From positions 62,001 to 126,000 of the forward strand of contig NZ_JAUQSZ010000008.1 in assembly GCF_030580995.1 (NCBI RefSeq): 64,000 bases of DNA. Direction: 5' to 3'. Below, piece after piece: positions 26,343 to 34,902 of the stretch; within the stretch, counting starts at the first letter, position 1, and every line of letters starts with the position of its first letter. Position numbers and translations under genes: made by a program. This DNA comes from Sphingomonas immobilis. Its GTDB lineage: Bacteria; Pseudomonadota; Alphaproteobacteria; Sphingomonadales; Sphingomonadaceae. The notes beneath the pieces are model-generated. The model had not been told where the DNA came from. It worked only from the letters and a program-made list of their open reading frames with translations, and ran no database searches.

Positions 26343-28097
26343 TCAGGGCACCGCGATCCCGCCGCCTTCTAGCCGCAGGATGCGGTCTGGCGGATCGGTA
26401 TCGGGCAGGCGGTGCGTGATCATCAGGATGGTGACGCTGCCACGCAGCCGCCGAAGTGTTTCGAACAGGCGCAGTTCGGTCGGGCGGTCGAGCGCGCTGG
26501 TAGCCTCGTCGAGGATGAGGATGCGGGGGCCGCGCACCAGCGCACGCGCGAGGCAGATACGCTGGCGCTCCCCGCCCGAAAGCAGCGCACCGCGATCCCC
26601 CACGCGGGTCTCGATCCCGTCGGGCAGCGCGCGTACGAACGCCGCCGCCTCCGCCGCCTCCAGTGCGCGCCAGAGCGCCGCATCGTCAGCATCGGGCGCG
26701 GCCCAGGCGAGGTTCGCGCGCACGCTGTCGTCGAACAGAAACGGATCCTGCGGCACATAGCCCGTCTGCCGTCGCCACGCCGCGCGTGCGGCATCATCGG
26801 CGACGGCGATATCGTCGATCAGCAGTGTTCCGGCCTGAGGCGCGAGCAGGCCGGTGACGATATCCGCGAGCGTCGTCTTGCCCGCCCCCGACGCGCCGAC
26901 CAGCGCGACGAACTCACCCGCTGCGATCGTCGCCGCAACCCGATCGAGCACCGGCGCGGAGCGCGGATCGTGGCGGTATTCGACCGCGTCCAGCACGACG
27001 CTGGCGGGGCCGGCCGGATACGCGGATTCGGCCGGCCCCGCCACCGCCGCGCCCGCGCCGTCGAGCAGCGTGCGTTCGATGGTCAGCAATTCGCCGACCG
27101 CTGGCAGCATGATCACCAGCGATTGCAGCCCCTGCGTCAGGCTCAGCAGCGGCGCGGGCAGGCGCGAGAGCAGCACCAGCATCGCCGACAGCAACGCCGC
27201 GGGAGTATGGACGAGGTGGATCCCCGCGAGCAGCAGTGCGATTGCCGCAATCAGCGCCGCGACCTGAAAAGCATTCGCGCCGCGCGCGCGCGCATCGACA
27301 TAGGCGACCGACCGCGCCCGCAGCGCGGCAGAGCGATCGTTGAAGTCACGCGCATAGCGCTCCTCCGCGTCATAGGCCTTGGCGAGCTTCATACCGGCGA
27401 CGAAATCCGAGAAGGTGGCATGCCGGCCTGCCCCCGCGCGCGACAGATGCGCGCCGTAATCATGCGCCGCGCGCAGGATCGGTCGCAGCAGCGGAAGCCC
27501 GGAGACGATCAGCACGACCGCGACCAGCGACAGCCGCGGGTCGAGCCAGAACGCCAGCGCGAGCTGCACCGCCAGTTGCAGCAGCGCGCTACCCCCGCGC
27601 AGCAGCCGGTCGCTGCCGATCGACAGCCGCCCGACTTCTTCGGTGATGGCGAATTCGATGCGGCTGCGACGCATCGCGCTCAGCGTCGACCAGCTGGCGC
27701 GGCAGAGAGCGGCGACCATGCGCGCGCGCCACGCATCCACCAGAGCAACGCCGAGCCGGGCGAGACCGACCTCGCGCCGCCACAGGATCAGCGCGCGGAC
27801 GAGCGCCAGCACGACCAGCAGCACGAGGATCGACCCAAGCCGTTCCGTGCGGCCTTCCACGCCCATCCACGCGAAGGCGCGCGCGATGCGTTCCGGGATC
27901 GCGCCGCCGTCGCCGAAAATCGTCGCCACCAGCGGCACGAGCAGGACGATGCCCAGCCCCTCCACCGCGCTACCCAGCACCGCGAGCACAACGCATCCGG
28001 TCAGCAGGCCGGCACCCAGCGCGCGCACCGACGCGAGATAGGCGGCCAGTTCGGCACGGATGCCGACGGCCCCGGCGGCGATCCCGTCTTTTCTCAA
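26343..28097 (-). CDS. ABC transporter, fused membrane and ATPase domains (D-type exporter)
   Basis: 584 residues: a six-helix ABC exporter membrane domain (about 1-310) and an ATPase domain with Walker A GASGAGKTTL, signature LSGGERQRICLARAL and Walker B ILILDEATSALD, then the switch ITHRL. It is a half transporter and would act as a homodimer, exporting the mature peptide as McjD does. The TTG start at 28097 is proposed because it overlaps the B2 stop (TTGA) and no ATG lies near; the frame upstream is a shadow of the B2 gene. Confidence 0.88.
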   Translation of the reverse strand: MRKDGIAAGAVGIRAELAAYLASVRALGAGLLTGCVVLAVLGSAVEGLGIVLLVPLVATIFGDGGAIPERIARAFAWMGVEGRTERLGSILVLLVVLALVRALILWRREVGLARLGVALVDAWRARMVAALCRASWSTLSAMRRSRIEFAITEEVGRLSIGSDRLLRGGSALLQLAVQLALAFWLDPRLSLVAVVLIVSGLPLLRPILRAAHDYGAHLSRAGAGRHATFSDFVAGMKLAKAYDAEERYARDFNDRSAALRARSVAYVDARARGANAFQVAALIAAIALLLAGIHLVHTPAALLSAMLVLLSRLPAPLLSLTQGLQSLVIMLPAVGELLTIERTLLDGAGAAVAGPAESAYPAGPASVVLDAVEYRHDPRSAPVLDRVAATIAAGEFVALVGASGAGKTTLADIVTGLLAPQAGTLLIDDIAVADDAARAAWRRQTGYVPQDPFLFDDSVRANLAWAAPDADDAALWRALEAAEAAAFVRALPDGIETRVGDRGALLSGGERQRICLARALVRGPRILILDEATSALDRPTELRLFETLRRLRGSVTILMITHRLPDTDPPDRILRLEGGGIAVP

Positions 28098-28681
28098 CGC
28101 GGCGACGGCAGCGTTACGAAGCACGCGACGACGGTGAAGCGCCCCTCGCCGCGCCCGCCGCTGACGCGGACGCCGCCGGCATCGACCCAGGCGTGCGCGG
28201 ACAGCGAGCGACCGGTCGGCACCGCTTCGATCTCCACGCCGAAATGCGTGGCCGTTGGCACGCCGAGCCAGCGGCAGAACATGGCGGCGACGAGCGCCTG
28301 TGGCAGGCAATCGCTGCGAAACGGCGCCAGCCGCGCCGCGCGCTGGACGGCGCGCTGCACGAAGCGCGCGCGCGCTTCCCCGCGCCGCCCGATCAGTGGC
28401 GTGAAGCCCGCCGCGCCGATATTGCGCCCCAGTCCCGCCGCCAGCCGCACGAAAGGCACCAGTGTGATGAGCGCCGCCGCGCCGGCGATCGCCAGCCAGG
28501 CCGGCACGATGGCGAGCTTGTCGGCAAGCGGGATACGCCACGCCCGGCGGAAGCGACCGGGGCGCGACGGCGTGCGGGGCAAGGCGCGATCGAGGCCCGG
28601 CGTCACCATCGCACGCACATCTGATAAATCGGTGGGACGCGACGGCATGACCGGGACGGTATCACAAAGAAAGTGCGCCAA
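28094..28681 (-). CDS. Lasso-peptide B2-type transglutaminase-like cysteine protease
   Basis: 195 residues. The C-terminal half matches B2 leader peptidases: SDCLPQAL with Cys125, HFGVEIE, and SAHAWVD with His163 and Asp167 as likely triad. The N-terminal part has a hydrophobic stretch (about 57-80), often seen in this family. It would cut the leader off with help of the PqqD-like protein. The TTG start at 28681 is backed by GAGGGG 5 nt upstream; an ATG at 28648 lacks one. Overlaps the ABC gene by 4 bp and lies 9 bp after the nucleotidyltransferase gene. Confidence 0.85.
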   Translation of the reverse strand: MAHFLCDTVPVMPSRPTDLSDVRAMVTPGLDRALPRTPSRPGRFRRAWRIPLADKLAIVPAWLAIAGAAALITLVPFVRLAAGLGRNIGAAGFTPLIGRRGEARARFVQRAVQRAARLAPFRSDCLPQALVAAMFCRWLGVPTATHFGVEIEAVPTGRSLSAHAWVDAGGVRVSGGRGEGRFTVVACFVTLPSPR

Positions 28682-28690
28682 ACATGCCCC

Positions 28691-29890
28691 TCACCTGCCG
28701 CGCGGCGACCAGCGCGAGCGTTTCCATGCCCAGACCGGCAGGCGCAACAGCGGATAGAGGAAGTGCAGACGGCCCGGCAGCTGGAGCAGGCCGACATCCT
28801 CGCCCGCGACGGCGAAGCGGTGGACGACGCCGAGGCGCTGACGCCAGCTGCGCGCGAGCAGAAGGGTCGCCCAACGCTCGGTCCAATCATAGCCCGGCGT
28901 CTTGTGTGCCGGCGGATCGCCGGAGCGCGGCATCATCATGTTGCGCGACATTGCGAGCAGGCGTTCGAGTCGCCAGCTCTTCGGCCGAACGAAGCCGCGC
29001 GGCGGCTCCGTCCCGAACAGCTCCTGCGCGAGCACGATCGCCGTCACCGCCGCGAGTTCCGCCCGGCGGTCTTGCGCCTCGGCCCAGAGATCGGGCGCGG
29101 CGGGGCCCCGGTTGCGCTCGATCAGTGCTGCCACGTCGGCGATCCACTTGAGCCGGGCCCAGCCGTGCGCGGTGCCGTGCAGGCACAGATAGACGAACAG
29201 CGCAGCATCGCCGAGCGTGTCGATGGCGGTATCGGCGGATACCGTCACGCGCTGCCATTCGGCAGGCGGCGGCAGATCGAGATCGCCCGCCGCACCGGTC
29301 AGCCGCCAGTGCAGTTCGACCTCCGCACCGTTGACCGGGTGGCGATGCGTGCTGTCCTTCGAAAACGCCATGAACGCGCGCAACGTATCCGCGGTGAAGG
29401 CCTGCGCCGGGATCGTCCGCCGATAGCCCATCGCGGCGAGCAAGTCCCACGCTTCGGCGACGTTCTCCTCCGGCACCACTGCGTCGATATCCTTGGCGTG
29501 ACGGACGGTGGATGCGCCATAGACCAGCTGCGACAATGCGACGCCCTTGACGAAGACCAGCGGGACCGCCGCAACGGCGAAGGCATCCCGGATCCGCGCC
29601 GCTTCCGTACAATCGCGCAGCGCGGCGAAAGCACTCTTGCGTGCGCGTGCCTGGATCGCGTCGGGCACGGCCAGGCCTGCCTCGCGCAACGCGACGGCGA
29701 CCTGGCCATCGACGCGGTGACGCCAGGCCAGCCGCGCGAATCGTTCCCAGTCCACGTCGCTTGCCGCGGACCGCGCCGCCGCCAGTCGCACCGCCGAGAG
29801 CGGCCATGCGCAGCAGGCGCACAGCAGCGCGAATTCCGCCGCTCCGGGGGCCGGCGTACGCAAGCGCTGCTGTTTCTCCCGAATGGGCAA
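28691..29890 (-). CDS. Nucleotidyltransferase-family protein (NTP_transf_5-like)
   Basis: 399 residues. The core has LVFVKGVALSQLVYG, then VRHAKDIDAVVPEENVAEA, the D-x-D type motif of the family, and EVELHWRL. Such genes are common in paeninodin-type lasso clusters and in other RiPP clusters with HprK-like kinases; the reaction is unknown. The proposed TTG start at 29890 is the first usable codon, as the next ATG is deep in the protein. It is the first gene of the B2-ABC operon. The 132 bp upstream hold no small precursor-like ORF. Confidence 0.8.
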   Translation of the reverse strand: MPIREKQQRLRTPAPGAAEFALLCACCAWPLSAVRLAAARSAASDVDWERFARLAWRHRVDGQVAVALREAGLAVPDAIQARARKSAFAALRDCTEAARIRDAFAVAAVPLVFVKGVALSQLVYGASTVRHAKDIDAVVPEENVAEAWDLLAAMGYRRTIPAQAFTADTLRAFMAFSKDSTHRHPVNGAEVELHWRLTGAAGDLDLPPPAEWQRVTVSADTAIDTLGDAALFVYLCLHGTAHGWARLKWIADVAALIERNRGPAAPDLWAEAQDRRAELAAVTAIVLAQELFGTEPPRGFVRPKSWRLERLLAMSRNMMMPRSGDPPAHKTPGYDWTERWATLLLARSWRQRLGVVHRFAVAGEDVGLLQLPGRLHFLYPLLRLPVWAWKRSRWSPRGR

Positions 29891-30022
29891 TGCGGCCTTC
29901 CCCCCGTTGCGTCGCGGAACAACATATCAGGCAATGCCGGATTGTCAGGCCGTCAGTGCTTTCGGAGTGACGGGATCCGCGCCGAATGTTCACGATCATC
30001 CGACAGCGAGCGCTTTGACGTG

Positions 30023-30715
30023 CTACGGTTGGGTGAGGCGCTGGTTCTGCGGGAACAGGTGCCGTCTGGCATCCTCATCCATCTCCTGCTTGAACTGGAA
30101 TTTCTGCGCGAGCGCCTTGGCGCGGGCCGCGGCGGGACGCGCATCGATCTCTTCGATCAACCGCTTCAGGTTCGGGAACCGATCGTTCCACGCCTCCGCA
30201 CCCGCCAGATATTGCACGAACCGGCCCCATCCCCACAGCGACATATCGACAATCGAATATGTCTCGCCAAGCATGTAGCGGCCCTTAGCGAGTTGATCCT
30301 CCACGATGATCCAATGGCGCTCGGCCTCGAACGTGTAGCGGTTGAGCGCATAATCTTTGGGTTCCGGCGCGTCGCGCAGGAAGTGGCTCGCCTGCCCGCT
30401 GTACGGCCCGATCCCGCTGGCGACGAACAGCATCCACGAGAGCATCTCGGCGTGGGCAGCGTTTTCCGGCGGCACGTAGAATTTGCCGGTCTTGCGGCCG
30501 AGATAAAGAAGTATCGCGCTGGAATCGAAGATCCTGACATCATCATCGAGAATCGCCGGCAGCTTCCCGTTCGGATTTATCGCCCGGAACTCGGGCGTGT
30601 GTTGCCCGCCCGTGCGGGCATCGACGGGGACGACCTCATAATCCAGGCCTGCCTCTTCCAGGAACAGCGCGACCTTCGCCGGGTTGGGCCCGGTATTATA
30701 ATAGAATTTCAACAA
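30023..30715 (-). CDS. Glutathione S-transferase family protein
   Basis: 230 residues with an N-terminal thioredoxin-like domain (FYYNTGPNPAKVALFLEEAGLDY, then NPNGKLPAILDDD and the glutathione-binding DSSAILLYLG) and a C-terminal all-helical domain. The NPNGK and DSSAI motifs and the tail resemble the Ure2p/YfcG (nu) group. It could conjugate glutathione or act as a disulfide reductase. The TTG start is the first codon of the family N-terminus, with GGGAGA 5 nt upstream. It is the last gene of the operon with the thioesterase-like and epimerase genes. Confidence 0.87.
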   Translation of the reverse strand: MLKFYYNTGPNPAKVALFLEEAGLDYEVVPVDARTGGQHTPEFRAINPNGKLPAILDDDVRIFDSSAILLYLGRKTGKFYVPPENAAHAEMLSWMLFVASGIGPYSGQASHFLRDAPEPKDYALNRYTFEAERHWIIVEDQLAKGRYMLGETYSIVDMSLWGWGRFVQYLAGAEAWNDRFPNLKRLIEEIDARPAAARAKALAQKFQFKQEMDEDARRHLFPQNQRLTQP

Positions 30716-30739
30716 CGGACTCTCCCAAGTCTGACTACA

Positions 30740-30751
30740 GAATGATCATTC
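30740..30751. repeat. 12-bp perfect palindrome GAATGATCATTC
   Basis: Self-complementary over 12 bp and overlapping the stop of the thioesterase-like gene, 25 bp upstream of the GST gene. It may be a chance sequence or an internal operator. Confidence 0.25.
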
Positions 30752-31577
30752 ACCCTCCACGCACCACGAGCGATGTGCTGGCGGTCGCCAGGAGAGCGCC
30801 ATGTTCCGAGAAGATGCGGAGCCCGCCGTGAGCGACGCCGTCGGCGATCGCGTCGATCTCGATATCGACGAGCACCCATTCGTCGTGACAAGAACCGACG
30901 AAGCGGACGGTGTTATCGAGGCTGTTGGCGCCGATCTCGAATCCGGTCGCATCACAGATGGCGACCGAGACATAGTCCGCGATGATGGCCAGCATCGGCC
31001 TGTCGAGACGATAGCCCCCGACCGGCCGGACCCACAGCGACACGCGGCCATCGCCGCGAACACCGTCCAGCAAATGCCCGTCCGGGTATCGGCCCCGTGC
31101 CAGCCGGAACTCGAACTGCGTATTGATACCCGTCTGGTAGACCCGGTGGTCGCGAACCACCGGGCACCCGCGCCAGGGCGCCGTAGCCGGTGCCGCGGTC
31201 CATTGCCCATCGTGCCTGTCGATCGACGCGCCGAGCGTGGCCTGCACGGTGATGATCCGGGTGCCGTCGGCCTCGCCGATCAGGCGGGCCTGCGTGAGCC
31301 TCCGTCCGGCCGCGCCGATCTCGGTCGTCAGCGTCAGGATCATGCCAGGCACCGCGAAACTGTGATATTGCGCATTGGCCCAGATCACGGGCTGGCCAAC
31401 GCTCCGCTGCATGGCTTCGATCGCGACGCCGAGCGCTGAGCCGCCGAACAGGAAAGGCTTGCCACGGGGCCCCGCGCACAATCTGTCCTCGACCTCGAAC
31501 CGCCAGCAGACGTTGGCGGCGTCCTCGGCCGAAAGCGTGACGATACCGCGGCGTTCCGTTGCAGATTCCTGGCTCAT
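30750..31577 (-). CDS. Acyl-CoA thioesterase-like double hot-dog protein (TesB-type)
   Basis: 275 residues forming two hot-dog halves. The N-terminal half has FLFGGSALGVAIEAMQRSV and VIWANAQYHSFAVPGMILT; the C-terminal half has LAIIADYVSVAICDATG and SLDNTVRFV. The SLDNTVRF block, with Asp and Thr, matches the active-site region of TesB thioesterases (AxLDHxxxF type). It probably cleaves acyl-CoA thioesters, substrate unknown. One base separates it from the stop of the upstream epimerase gene. Confidence 0.75.
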   Translation of the reverse strand: MSQESATERRGIVTLSAEDAANVCWRFEVEDRLCAGPRGKPFLFGGSALGVAIEAMQRSVGQPVIWANAQYHSFAVPGMILTLTTEIGAAGRRLTQARLIGEADGTRIITVQATLGASIDRHDGQWTAAPATAPWRGCPVVRDHRVYQTGINTQFEFRLARGRYPDGHLLDGVRGDGRVSLWVRPVGGYRLDRPMLAIIADYVSVAICDATGFEIGANSLDNTVRFVGSCHDEWVLVDIEIDAIADGVAHGGLRIFSEHGALLATASTSLVVRGG

Positions 31578-31578
31578 C

Positions 31579-32604
31579 TCACGCCAGCCCGCGATCGATC
31601 AGGCTGCGCGCCGCATCGAGAACCGCGTCTCGTGCGGAGCGCAGCGGATGGCCGAGCAAAGATTCCGCCTTTGCGCTCGAATAGGTCGTGCGCTGGCCGA
31701 GGATCGGGGCGATCTGGCGCATTTCGGGATTGGAAAACGCACCGAGGCGGATGATGAAATCGGGGATGGTGCGTTTTGGCGTCCTCGCCGCGCTGTCCCC
31801 AAGGCCCTCGCGAAGAATTCGCGCGATGTCGCTGAACCACAGAAAGTCTCCGGCGGCGATATAGCGTTGGCCCGCTGCTTCCGGCGTGATCATGGCGAGG
31901 AGATGCAACGCGGCAAGGTCGCGGACATCGACGATATTGTACCCCATGCGCGGCACCGCCGGCATCTTGCCCTTGAGCATCAGGCGGAGAAGATCGACGG
32001 ACGCGGAATAGTCGCTTCCCAGCACCGGGCCCTGTATCGAAGCCGGCAGGACGGTGGTCAGTTCGAACGGCTGGTCATGGTCGCGGACGAACGCCCACGC
32101 ATCCTGTTCGGCAAGAGTCTTCGCGCGCGGATAGTTGAACGCCGGCCGATCGGGGCGATCCGTCCATGTGCGCTCGTCGATGACCGCGTCGCCGGGGCGA
32201 TCGGGCATTGCCGCCGCAGTCGATGAGGTTATCACGACGCGACGGACACCGGCACGCGCCGATGCCTCCAGCACACGCCGCGTTCCCGCGCGCGCCGGCG
32301 TTATCACATCGGTGCCGCGAAACTCCCCCACCGGCATCGGCGAGGCGACATGATGGACATAGGCGCAACCCGCGACCGCGGCATCCCAGCCGTCGTCGTT
32401 GAGCAGATCGGCCGCGACAAAGGACAATCGATCGCCGGCATCGACGTGTTCGGCCAGCATGGCGCGGACCTGGTTTTCCCGCGACAAGCTGCGGATCGTC
32501 GTGCGGACGCAGTAGCCCTGGCGAAGCAACTCCAGCACGACGTACCCGCCGACGAAACCCGATCCTCCCGTGACGAGTACGCTCGTGTTCGCGGCGTCCT
32601 TCAT
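31579..32604 (-). CDS. NAD-dependent epimerase / dihydroflavonol-reductase-like protein
   Basis: 341 residues of an extended short-chain dehydrogenase. The Rossmann motif is VLVTGGSGFVGGYVV (GxxGxxG), followed by ASPMPV, the SSTAA strand and the YPRAKTLAE active site (Tyr-x-x-x-Lys). Close in type to dihydroflavonol-4-reductase/aldehyde reductases acting on carbonyls with NAD(P)H. The ATG at 32604 has GGGGAG 8 nt upstream; the frame further upstream runs into the divergent TetR gene. It leads the operon with the thioesterase-like and GST genes. Confidence 0.87.
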   Translation of the reverse strand: MKDAANTSVLVTGGSGFVGGYVVLELLRQGYCVRTTIRSLSRENQVRAMLAEHVDAGDRLSFVAADLLNDDGWDAAVAGCAYVHHVASPMPVGEFRGTDVITPARAGTRRVLEASARAGVRRVVITSSTAAAMPDRPGDAVIDERTWTDRPDRPAFNYPRAKTLAEQDAWAFVRDHDQPFELTTVLPASIQGPVLGSDYSASVDLLRLMLKGKMPAVPRMGYNIVDVRDLAALHLLAMITPEAAGQRYIAAGDFLWFSDIARILREGLGDSAARTPKRTIPDFIIRLGAFSNPEMRQIAPILGQRTTYSSAKAESLLGHPLRSARDAVLDAARSLIDRGLA

Positions 32605-32648
32605 CGGCCCTTCTCCCCGCGGCAAAGACCGCTCTCGATTTATTTTAC

Positions 32649-32698
32649 CGATCGCTATATATTGAGGGCGATGACCGTCAACATATTTATAGCGATCG
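32649..32698. promoter_or_regulatory. Inverted repeat operator between epimerase and TetR genes
   Basis: Arms CGATCGCTATA (32649-32659) and TATAGCGATCG (32688-32698) are perfect inverted copies 28 bp apart, in the 102-bp gap between divergent genes. The right arm ends 8 bp before the TetR ATG. Binding of the TetR protein here would repress both directions, the usual autoregulatory design. Confidence 0.65.
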
Positions 32699-32706
32699 AT
32701 AGATAA

Positions 32707-33318
32707 ATGCCGACAAACGCAGCCAAACGCGGCCGACCCGCCACTTTCGATCGTGCCGAGGCAGTGGAAATGGCGACGGCGCTGTTCTGGCAGCATGGTT
32801 ATGACGGCACGTCGATCGCGATGCTCACGGCGGCGCTCGGCTGTACGCCGCCGACGATCTACGCCGCATTCGGATCGAAGGAGGGCCTCTACCGCGATGT
32901 CGTCGAACAATATCGACGACGAGGCCCGGCCAGCCAGGGCGAGCGGCCGGCCACACCGTCCGCCTACGCCATGGTGGAACGCTACCTCCGTGAGGTCGCG
33001 CGCCAATTCACCGATTCCAGCCACCCCAAAGGCTGTATGGTCGGAACCGGTGCGCTGCAGTGCGGCCCCGGCAGCGAAGCGATCGCGAGCTACGCCAAAA
33101 CGGTACGCACCGATGGACACCGCCTGTTCGCCGCGAAGATCGAGGACGCGAAGAGTCGTGGCGAGCTTCCCGGCGAAACCGATGTGGAAGCGATCACACG
33201 TTTTTATATCGCCGTCGTGCAGGGCATGTCGGTCCAGGCCATCGACGGCGCGGATCGCGACCAGCTTGAAGCGCTGGTGGAAATCGCGCTGACCGCGTGG
33301 CCAGGCCGGCGATCATAG
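32707..33318 (+). CDS. TetR-family transcriptional regulator
   Basis: 203 residues. The N-terminal helix-turn-helix lies at about 10-60: RGRPATFDRAEAVEMATALF, HGYDGTSIAMLTAALGCTPPTIYAAFGSKEGL in parts. The C-terminal domain (GCMVGTGALQCGPG region) matches the AcrR-like repressors with a TetR_C domain found next to oxidoreductases. Divergent from the epimerase operon, with an inverted repeat in the gap; likely repressor of it. Confidence 0.9.
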   Translation: MPTNAAKRGRPATFDRAEAVEMATALFWQHGYDGTSIAMLTAALGCTPPTIYAAFGSKEGLYRDVVEQYRRRGPASQGERPATPSAYAMVERYLREVARQFTDSSHPKGCMVGTGALQCGPGSEAIASYAKTVRTDGHRLFAAKIEDAKSRGELPGETDVEAITRFYIAVVQGMSVQAIDGADRDQLEALVEIALTAWPGRRS

Positions 33319-33340
33319 TGGCCGGGAAGGCAAGCGGACC

Positions 33341-33961
33341 TCAGCCCCGCGCCGCCCCGTTTTTGCCTGAGGCGAAATGAGTCCGCGCGCCTCCCAAGCC
33401 CGTCCAGGTGTCCGGCAACATTCGCAATTCCTCGACGGTATCGAGATCGTGCGACAGGCCGGGGCTGTGGATAAGAAACGGAGTGCCACTCGCCGCCTCA
33501 ACGTGCCGCTGGAGGCTGTCTGTACCGAAATCGAAAGTGAAAGGCGCAAAGGCCACGAGCGCGACGCCGTTCGTGCCCTTTCCGTAGCGGTCAGGCGCCA
33601 ACCCCAGGCCGCCGTGTTCCTCCGTACCAGCACAGAAAGCATCGACGTCATCGGGCGTGAGCAGTGGCAGATCGGCGTGGAGAAACACCTGGTTGGTGTT
33701 CGGTGCGGCGTCGCGGATGCGTTGCAATCCGCGGTTCAGCCCCTCACCATGATCGGCTTCCCATCCGACGCTTCCGTCCGGCCAGGGCGATGCCGAAAAG
33801 ACGCTGACCGACGCTATCCGCGCGGCCCGGCGCAGCGTCGCGAGAACGTGCGCCGCCATCGCTTCGGCCAATGCGACGCGGGCGTCTGGCGAAAGCGCGG
33901 ATGCAAGGCGCGATTTCACCGCCGGGCCGCGCTTGATCGAAACGATAGCGTGCCATTCCAC
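33341..33961 (-). CDS. cofC: 2-phospho-L-lactate (or PEP) guanylyltransferase, F420 biosynthesis
   Basis: 206 residues of a MobA-like nucleotidyltransferase: AIVSIKRGPAVKSRLASAL (Lys-x-x-x-S-R signature), FLHADLPLLTPDDV with the metal-binding Asp, and GTNGVALV. CofC/FbiD activates 2-phospholactate or phosphoenolpyruvate with GTP for coenzyme F420. Which donor is used cannot be told here. GTG start, 2 bp after the cofD stop. It ends the operon and converges on the TetR gene. Confidence 0.88.
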   Translation of the reverse strand: MEWHAIVSIKRGPAVKSRLASALSPDARVALAEAMAAHVLATLRRAARIASVSVFSASPWPDGSVGWEADHGEGLNRGLQRIRDAAPNTNQVFLHADLPLLTPDDVDAFCAGTEEHGGLGLAPDRYGKGTNGVALVAFAPFTFDFGTDSLQRHVEAASGTPFLIHSPGLSHDLDTVEELRMLPDTWTGLGGARTHFASGKNGAARG

Positions 33962-33963
33962 GG

Positions 33964-34902
33964 CTAGACCGCGCTGCGCCGCCTGCCCGCGCTTTCGGCC
34001 AGCGCGAGCGTGGCACGCGCGACGCGGATGCGATCCTCAAGCGTGGTCATCATCGTATCGGTTTCGAGGATCAGCAGGCCATCCGCGGGCGCGGGATCGC
34101 CGGCATGGACGACCAGACCGTCGATCACCGCGCGGTAGTGCCGCGCTATGGCGTGGTTGTCGATCGCGAGGCCGAGTTCCGTCATCAGCTTGGCGGTCGG
34201 CCCCTTCACCGCCGCGCCGCCGACGATCGGCGAGACGGCGACGACAGGCCCCGACGCCCGTAGCAGCGCGGCGCGGATCGCGGGCACGGCGAGGATCGGA
34301 TCGATGCTGAGGAAGGGATTGGACGGCGCGATCAGGATCGCGTCCGCCCCGGCGATCGCCTCGATCACGCCGGGCGCGGGAGACGCGCCGTCCGCGCCGT
34401 CGAAGCGGATCGCGTTCACCGCCGGAACGCAGCGCTCACGCACGAAATACTGCTGGAAATCGAGCGGGCCGATCGCGGTATCGAGCCGGGTACGGACGGG
34501 GTCGTCGCTCATCGGCAACACCGTCACGCCGATCGACCAGGCCTGCGCGAAGGCGCGCGTGACGACACTCAAAGAGTCGCCCGCCCGGAGCCGCATGCTG
34601 CGCAGCACGTGCAGCGCAAGATCGCCGTCGCCGAGTTGGAACCAGTCCTCGCCGCCCAGTTCGCGCAGCGCGGCCATGAAGCCCCAGCTTTCGCCCGCGC
34701 GTCCCCAGCCCTGCACGGTATTCGCCTTGCCCGACAGCGTGTAGAGCAACGTATCGATATCGGGCGATATGCTGAGCCCGAGATGCTCGAAATCGTCGCC
34801 GGTGTTGACGATCGCGACGATCTCCTCCGGCGGCATCACATTGGCGAGGCCGAGTACCAGCTTGGCACCGCCCACGCCCCCCGTCAGGACGACCACGGTC
34901 AT
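33964..34902 (-). CDS. cofD: 2-phospho-L-lactate transferase, F420 biosynthesis
   Basis: 312 residues, the normal CofD/FbiA length. Starts VVLTGGVGGAKLVLGL; further marks are NTGDDFEHLGL, ISPDIDTLLYTL, and IAPSNPFLSIDPIL with SPIVGG. The enzyme joins the activated phospho-C3 acid to Fo, giving F420-0 (or dehydro-F420-0). Its ATG overlaps the cofE stop (ATGA), so the genes are coupled. Confidence 0.95.
   Translation of the reverse strand: MTVVVLTGGVGGAKLVLGLANVMPPEEIVAIVNTGDDFEHLGLSISPDIDTLLYTLSGKANTVQGWGRAGESWGFMAALRELGGEDWFQLGDGDLALHVLRSMRLRAGDSLSVVTRAFAQAWSIGVTVLPMSDDPVRTRLDTAIGPLDFQQYFVRERCVPAVNAIRFDGADGASPAPGVIEAIAGADAILIAPSNPFLSIDPILAVPAIRAALLRASGPVVAVSPIVGGAAVKGPTAKLMTELGLAIDNHAIARHYRAVIDGLVVHAGDPAPADGLLILETDTMMTTLEDRIRVARATLALAESAGRRRSAV

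Noticed and set aside
26412..28757. 781-codon plus-strand ORF across the ABC transporter
   Set aside because: Gln/Arg-rich antisense frame of a clear ABC transporter and B2 gene.
29891..30022. Possible second precursor upstream of the nucleotidyltransferase
   Set aside because: No ORF with a stop and leader-like motif was found there; the open minus-strand frame runs on through the nucleotidyltransferase gene.
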